From Prevotella sp. (GTDB taxonomy: Bacteria; Bacteroidota; Bacteroidia; Bacteroidales; Bacteroidaceae), in contig JAEAMQ010000028.1 in the NCBI GenBank assembly GCA_016901395.1, positions 1-54,288 on the forward strand: a DNA stretch of 54,288 bases, written 5' to 3'. Below the pieces are notes generated by a model. That model was given only the letters and a program-made list of their open reading frames with translations. It was not told the origin of the DNA and searched no databases. Numbering within the stretch: position 1 is the first letter of the stretch; each line of letters begins with the position of its first letter. The translations under genes were made by a program, and so were the position numbers. This document shows positions 49,895 to 54,288 of the stretch, piece by piece.

Positions 49895-50698
49895 ATGGAT
49901 TACACTATCAATGTGAAGGGAAGGCTCATGTCACTGGCAGAGCCACAGGTGATGGGAATCATGAACGTGACCCCCAACTCGTTTTATGCCGCCAGCCGCG
50001 TGCAGACCGAGGAGGCTATCCGCGGCAGGGTGGAACAGATCAAACGAGAGGGTGCCACCATCATCGACGTGGGTGCCTGTTCGACCAATCCTTTCCTCGA
50101 ACGCCTCACCACCGAGGAGGAGGAACTGGCCCAACTCGACATGGCGCTGGCCATCATGCGCGACATGGGGAACGACCTGCCCGTCTCCATCGACACATTC
50201 CGCCCGAAGGTGGCACAGATGTGCATTGAAAAATATGGTGTTGACATCATCAACGACATCTCTACCGGCGAAGACCCGGCGATGTTTCCGTTAGTGGCGA
50301 AGACCGGAACGCCCTATATCCTCATGTCGCAAAAGGGTACCTTGCACGACATCTTGATAGAGTTTGCGGCCAAGGTGCAACAGCTGCGCGACCTTGGACA
50401 GAAGGACATCATCCTCGACCCGGGCTTCGGTTTTGGCAAAACGATGGAGCAAAACTTCACGCTTCTCGACCAGACCGACTGTTTCTCGGTGATGGAACTG
50501 CCCGTGCTCGTGGGTATCTCACGCAAGCGAATGATCTACCAGACACTCGGCATCACCGCCGACGAGTCGCTCAACGGCACCACAGTGCTCAACACGATGG
50601 CCCTCATGCGGGGCGCTTCCATCCTCCGTGTGCACGATGTGAGGGAGGCAGTGCAGGCGGTGGAGCTATACAAGAAACTGAAAGGATCGGGAAGTTAA
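49895..50698 (+). CDS. folP: Dihydropteroate synthase
   Basis: The protein has 267 residues from the ATG at 49895. It condenses p-aminobenzoate with the pterin pyrophosphate and is the sulfonamide target. VMGIMNVTPNSFYAASR, IDVGACSTNPF, INDISTG, IILDPGFGFGKTMEQN and VLVGISRKRMIY are the standard TIM-barrel substrate loops. The usual DSFSDGG is altered to NSFYAAS here. The window also carries pabB and pabC, which supply its substrate, 6 kb away. Confidence 0.95.
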   Translation: MDYTINVKGRLMSLAEPQVMGIMNVTPNSFYAASRVQTEEAIRGRVEQIKREGATIIDVGACSTNPFLERLTTEEEELAQLDMALAIMRDMGNDLPVSIDTFRPKVAQMCIEKYGVDIINDISTGEDPAMFPLVAKTGTPYILMSQKGTLHDILIEFAAKVQQLRDLGQKDIILDPGFGFGKTMEQNFTLLDQTDCFSVMELPVLVGISRKRMIYQTLGITADESLNGTTVLNTMALMRGASILRVHDVREAVQAVELYKKLKGSGS

Positions 50699-50945
50699 GA
50701 AGTTATGAAGTTAAAGAAGTTAAGACAACACCCCCAAAACCCAAGTCGTCAGTCAGTCATTTGTCTTAACTTCTTCAACTTCTTAACTTCCAAACTCCCC
50801 CCAAAACAAAGTCGTCAGACAGACTTTTGTCTTAACTTCTTTAACTTCTTAACTCCCTAACTCCCCAAAAAACCAAGTCGTCAGACAGTCATTTGTCTTA
50901 ACTTCTTTAACTTCTTAACTCCCTAACTCCCCCCATAAAAAGCCC
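50699..50945. repeat. Three tandem repeats with TTAACTTCTTTAACTTC and GTCGTCAGACAG
   Basis: Units of about 60-65 bp recur at about 50744, 50808 and 50873, each reading GTCGTCAG-CAG-CATTTGTCTTAAC, then CTTCTTTAACTTCTTAAC and a C-rich end. A reversed unit (GAAGTTAAAGAAGTTAAG) opens the block. It is related to the array at 25640-25900. No gene is present. Confidence 0.8.
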
Positions 50946-50951
50946 AAAAAT

Positions 50952-51728
50952 ATGTTTTTCGAATTTGGAATCAAGGACGTCATCGACATTTTTCTTGTCG
51001 CATTGATGCTTTACTACATCTACCGGTTGATGAAGGAGAGCCGCTCGCTCAACGTCTTCATTGGCATCATGCTGTTTGTATTGACCTGGCTCTTCGTGTC
51101 TCAGGTGCTTGAGATGCGTCTTCTGGGCAGCATTATGGACAAGTTGGTGAGTGTCGGTGTGATTGGTCTCATCGTGCTTTTCAAGGATGAGATACGCAAA
51201 TTCCTCTATCAGCTCGGTGAGCGTCAGCGCGTGAGAAACTTCGTGAAGCTCTTTGCACCGAAGAAAGAAGACGAGCAAGGCGAGGACAAGGCTACCATCA
51301 TGCCCATCGTGTGGTCGTGTATGGATATGGCCAAGAGCAAGGTGGGCGCGCTCATCGTCATCGAACGGGCCACACCGCTCGACGACATCGTGCACACTGG
51401 CGAGACGCTCGACGCAGGGGTGAACAAGCTGTTGATAGAAAACATCTTCTTCAAAAACTCGCCGCTCCACGACGGAGCAATGATCATCTCGAAGAAACGC
51501 ATCAAGGCGGCGGGCTGCATCCTGCCCGTGAGCCACAGCATGTATATCCCCAAAGAACTGGGACTACGCCACCGTGCGGCCATGGGCATCTCGCAAGACT
51601 CTGATGCCATAGCCATCGTGGTGTCTGAAGAGACAGGCCGCATCAGCGTGGCCATCAAGGGACGCTTCCGCCTCCGCCTCTCCGCCGAGGAATTAGAGAG
51701 CATCCTGGCCAGAGAAATGTCTGAATAA
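50952..51728 (+). CDS. cdaA: Diadenylate cyclase CdaA
   Basis: This is a 258-residue membrane enzyme that makes the second messenger c-di-AMP from two ATP. Three N-terminal membrane helices span about residues 9-82. The DAC domain (about 110-240) includes SPLHDGAMII with the catalytic DGA motif and GLRHRAAMGIS with the RHR motif. It follows folP, an arrangement I know from other Bacteroidetes, and the repeat array lies between the two genes. c-di-AMP typically controls osmolyte and cell-wall functions. Confidence 0.93.
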   Translation: MFFEFGIKDVIDIFLVALMLYYIYRLMKESRSLNVFIGIMLFVLTWLFVSQVLEMRLLGSIMDKLVSVGVIGLIVLFKDEIRKFLYQLGERQRVRNFVKLFAPKKEDEQGEDKATIMPIVWSCMDMAKSKVGALIVIERATPLDDIVHTGETLDAGVNKLLIENIFFKNSPLHDGAMIISKKRIKAAGCILPVSHSMYIPKELGLRHRAAMGISQDSDAIAIVVSEETGRISVAIKGRFRLRLSAEELESILAREMSE

Positions 51729-51756
51729 GACAGGCGTTTTTCTTGAACATCACCGC

Positions 51757-52475
51757 TTGTTTAGACAGAAAGACAAAAAGACAGGTTTTTCCTGTTGATT
51801 ATTTAGACAGAAAGACAAAAAGACAAACTTTTCTTTGTTGCTTGTTTTAGACAGAACTACATAATCTTTAGGGCATAACCACAGATTTTATAAGACATAA
51901 AGACATTGTTTTTTAGAACATAATGACAAAAGGCTTTTACATAATGACATAAAAACTTTTTGGGTCTCTGACATAAGAAACGCGCTGCGTTTCAAAATGA
52001 CATACAGATTACCTCCAAGCGTTGATACAGCGCGAGACCATCCCCACCCAGCGACAACAGGGTCTTACGCCCATGGTGTTTCGGTCATATCTATCTGTCA
52101 TTTTGAAACGCAGCACGTTTCTTTTGTCATTAAAAATAAAACCGAATATGTCATTATGTAAAGACCTTTTGGCATTTTGTTCTTAAAAATCATGCAGTTA
52201 TGCCCCAAAAATCATGCAGTTATATTCTGATAACCCACGGTTTACGACCTGTCATTTTGAAACGTAGCGCGTTTCTTTTGTCATTAAAAATAAAACCGAA
52301 TGTGTCATTATGTAAAGACCTTTTGGCATTTTGTTCTTAAAAATCATGCAGTTATGCCCCAAAAGAGTATGTAGTTCTGTCTAAAACAAGCAACAAAGAA
52401 AAGTCTTGCCTTTCTGTCTTACTGTCTAAATAATCAACAGGAAAAACCTGTCTTTTTGTCTTTCTGTCTAAACAA
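51757..52475. repeat. Very large inverted repeat with an internal direct duplication
   Basis: TTGTTTAGACAGAAAGACAA at 51757 is matched by its reverse complement ending at 52475. The outer 120 bp of each arm are nearly identical and the homology continues, with changes, to about 52010. The right arm carries a duplicated segment of about 114 bp at 52097 and 52249 (period 152; both include CTGTCATTTTGAAACG). Words such as GACAGAA and GACATAA recur throughout and also flank the 169-bp repeats at 5312-5943. Confidence 0.85.
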
Positions 52476-53029
52476 TCAACAAGGAAAGTCCTGTCCTTCT
52501 GTCATGATGTCTAAACAAAGAATATGTCCTATGAAAAGAGCCGACAAATGTCCTCTCCTGCTGCGCGTATTCAGAAATTTCTGTCCCTCACCTCGAAATA
52601 CGCCCAAAATGGCCCATGCAGACATCCCTGATAATCAACGATTTAAGAAAAGCAACCATCTTCTTCCATCACGATTAGTATCTAATCGTCCTCAAAAAGC
52701 ATAGTTTTCGTCTCACGATTAGGCCCAAATCGCATCACGATTCGATAGTAATCGTGTCACCATCTCTATCTTTTCGCAAAAACAATCGGATTTCGTCTCA
52801 TTTTCTTTCCGATTGTTTGACAAAACAACGGAATTGTTGTTCTAAAACGATCTGTCGACAAGCACCGTTTTATTCAGAATATATTTGACAAAAAGAAGGC
52901 TACTCCATCTGCCGATAAGGGTCAGAGGACACACAGATAAAACGTGGATGGGCTCCCCGTTGCTGCCCCCAGAAACTGTAAAAAGTATAATTGTTAACGA
53001 CATTTAACCCAAGCCCGCGGGCCTATCTC
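52476..53029. repeat. Gene-free stretch with palindromic GATTAG units
   Basis: Three palindromes are seen: CGATTAGTATCTAATCG at 52672-52688, CGATTAGGCCCAAATCG at 52716-52732, and a CACGATT/AATCGTG dyad at 52736-52756. They are relatives of the 22-bp iterons at 43828. Another dyad, GCGTATT/AATACGC, lies near 52565-52605. An open frame at 52456-52704 is repeat-derived and not considered a gene. Confidence 0.6.
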
Positions 53030-53060
53030 TTGCTCGGCTCGCAAAGAATAAGTACCTTTG
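53030..53060 (+). promoter_or_regulatory. Promoter of pta
   Basis: TTG at 53030-53032, a 20-bp spacer and TACCTTTG at 53053-53060, 38 nt before the pta ATG. Confidence 0.75.
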
Positions 53061-53098
53061 TACCAGATAACAAACATCTAATCGATTAGAATCAAATT

Positions 53099-54145
53099 AT
53101 GAGTTTATTAGAGAAAATCGTTGCGCGTGCGAAGGCTGACAAGCAGCGCATCGTTCTTCCCGAAGCAGAGGAAGAACGCACATTGAGAGCAGCCGACAAG
53201 GTGCTGGCCGACGACCTGGCCCACCTCATCCTCATTGGCAATCCCGAGAACATCAAGAAAGAAGCTGCCGAATGGGGACTGACCAACATCGACAAGGCCA
53301 CCATCGTGGATCCCCTCCATTTTGATAAGACCGAAGAATATGCCCAGCTGCTTGCCGAGCTTCGCAAGAAGAAAGGTATGACAGTAGACCAGGCCCGTGA
53401 ATTAGTGACCAAGAACAACCTCTACTTAGGTTGCATGATCATCAAGACCGGTGATGCCGACGGACAGATATCGGGTGCGCTGAGCACCACGGGCGACACG
53501 CTGCGCCCTGCCCTGCAGATCATCAAGTGTGCACCGGGTGTTACCTGCGTGAGCGGTGCCATGTTGGTGCTCACCCATGAGCAGCAGTATGGCGAGAATG
53601 GTATCGTGGTGATGGGCGACGTGGCTGTGACACCCAACCCTACCGCCGACCAGCTGGCACAGATAGCCTACACCACCGCCCAGACCGCTAAGAGTGTGGC
53701 CGGATTCCAAAATCCCGTGGTGGCCATGTTGAGTTTCTCGACCAAGGGTTCGGCCAAGGATGCCATCGACAAGGAGACAGGCAAGAGCGTGTATATCATC
53801 GACAAAGTGGTGGAAGCCACAAAGATTGCAAAAGAGAAATTCCCCGACCTGAAGGTGGACGGAGAGCTGCAAGCCGATGCAGCCCTTGACCCCACTACCG
53901 CCGCCAAGAAAGCTCCGGGCAGTGATGTGGCCGGCAATGCCAACGTGCTCGTAGTACCCAACCTTGAGGTGGGCAACATTGGCTACAAGCTCGTACAGCG
54001 TCTCGGCGGTGCCGAGGCCATCGGTCCGATCCTCCAGGGCATCGCCCGTCCGGTCAACGACCTCAGCCGCGGCTGCTCTGTCGACGACATTTATTATATG
54101 GTGGCTATCACCGCCTGTCAGGCACAGGACGCCAAGAAGCAGTAA
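53099..54145 (+). CDS. pta: Phosphate acetyltransferase
   Basis: This 348-residue short-form Pta interconverts acetyl-CoA and acetyl phosphate. VLPEAEEERTLRAADKVLAD (about 19-38), GALSTTGDTLRPALQIIK (about 126-143), VTPNPTADQLAQIA, MLSFSTKGSAK and RPVNDLSRGCSVDDIYYMVA close to the C-terminus are the family's conserved blocks. It lacks the N-terminal regulatory domain of the E. coli enzyme. In fermenting Bacteroidetes it pairs with acetate kinase to make ATP and acetate. The next frame does not start like ackA in the bases visible. Confidence 0.96.
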   Translation: MSLLEKIVARAKADKQRIVLPEAEEERTLRAADKVLADDLAHLILIGNPENIKKEAAEWGLTNIDKATIVDPLHFDKTEEYAQLLAELRKKKGMTVDQARELVTKNNLYLGCMIIKTGDADGQISGALSTTGDTLRPALQIIKCAPGVTCVSGAMLVLTHEQQYGENGIVVMGDVAVTPNPTADQLAQIAYTTAQTAKSVAGFQNPVVAMLSFSTKGSAKDAIDKETGKSVYIIDKVVEATKIAKEKFPDLKVDGELQADAALDPTTAAKKAPGSDVAGNANVLVVPNLEVGNIGYKLVQRLGGAEAIGPILQGIARPVNDLSRGCSVDDIYYMVAITACQAQDAKKQ

Positions 54146-54147
54146 GG

Positions 54148-54182
54148 CCTCCCCAAGCCCCTCCAAAGGAGGGGGTGTGGGA
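54148..54182. repeat. Palindromic repeat after pta
   Basis: GCCTCCCCAAGCCCCTCC then AAAGGAGGGGGTGTGG is identical in type to the left arm of the full-length pair at 38708. Confidence 0.75.
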
Positions 54183-54242
54183 ATACCTCAAGCACTTGAT
54201 TAAGATAGAAATTTATAATTAAAGATCAACAAAACAATACAA

Positions 54243-54288
54243 ATGGCCCATCCAGCCCAGCCTCAACAGGATAGGGTAATCCAACACC
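54243..54288 (+). CDS. Possible start of the next gene, cut by the right edge
   Basis: An ATG at 54243 opens MAHPAQPQQDRVIQH and continues out of the window. It is preceded by an A/T-rich leader. Fifteen residues are too few to identify. It does not resemble the start of acetate kinase, the usual partner of pta. Confidence 0.25.
   Translation, partial: MAHPAQPQQDRVIQH

Noticed and set aside
52456..52704. An 82-codon frame beside the large inverted repeat
   Set aside because: It begins inside the right arm of the inverted repeat and has no domain; it looks like a chance frame.

Overview
The window looks like chromosomal DNA from a Bacteroidota species close to Prevotella. The evidence is a SusC/SusD pair with GH92 and GH28 enzymes, a BspA-like leucine-rich-repeat surface protein with a Prevotella-style C-terminal tail, a NigD-like lipoprotein, the Bacteroidetes N-succinyl-type arginine pathway, and at least nine promoters of the Bacteroidetes form TTG-N19/20-TAnnTTTG. 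I saw no rRNA, tRNA, transposase, phage gene or CRISPR array. All calls come from reading the sequence; no database was searched.

Layout. 1-1.5 kb: a secreted TPR protein. 1.6-14.6 kb, minus strand: a glycan-utilisation locus in the order GH28, SusC, SusD, GH92, then a fused histidine-phosphatase/GH92 protein. Its enzymes suggest an alpha-mannoside substrate, possibly phosphorylated. 14.6-16.4 kb: gene-free and repeat-rich. 16.4-19.7 kb: a promoter, an exceptionally long (about 560 nt) and apparently structured leader, a BspA-like surface protein and a small downstream protein. 20.1-32.8 kb, plus strand: an arginine/proline biosynthesis cluster (argR, GNAT acyltransferase, argG, pspC, argC, argD, proC, XRE-cupin regulator, acyl-CoA synthetase, proB, proA, succinylornithine carbamoyltransferase) closed by a strong terminator. 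32.9-36.6 kb: threonine breakdown (threonine aldolase, kbl, and divergent tdh). 36.8-41.7 kb, minus strand: an envelope operon (PASTA protein, RluD, Ddl, acyltransferase, NigD-like). 42.0-43.6 kb: pabB and pabC for folate. 44.2-45.1 kb: rpmH and efp, divergent. 45.3-49.8 kb: a glycosyltransferase, radC, a MIP18/SufT-like protein, LpxH-like phosphatase and a sulfatase-maturase-type radical SAM enzyme. 49.9-51.7 kb: folP and cdaA. 53.1-54.1 kb: pta.

The most unusual property is the density and variety of short repeats. A G/C-rich palindromic element (core roughly CCCCTCC-nnn-GGAGGGG followed by CTTGGGGAGG) occurs about 17 times, and some copies lie in frame inside enzymes (the phosphatase-mannosidase, the second GH92 and ArgC). 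Other repeats are 22-bp palindromic iterons at three places, a degenerate 21-bp dyad array between argC and argD, a 169-bp triplicate of large hairpins, two arrays built on TTAACTTCTTTAACTTC, and a roughly 720-bp inverted repeat before pta.

Best candidates for something new: the phosphatase-GH92 fusion locus, the long leader of the BspA gene, the in-frame palindromic insertions, and the 21- and 22-bp dyad arrays.
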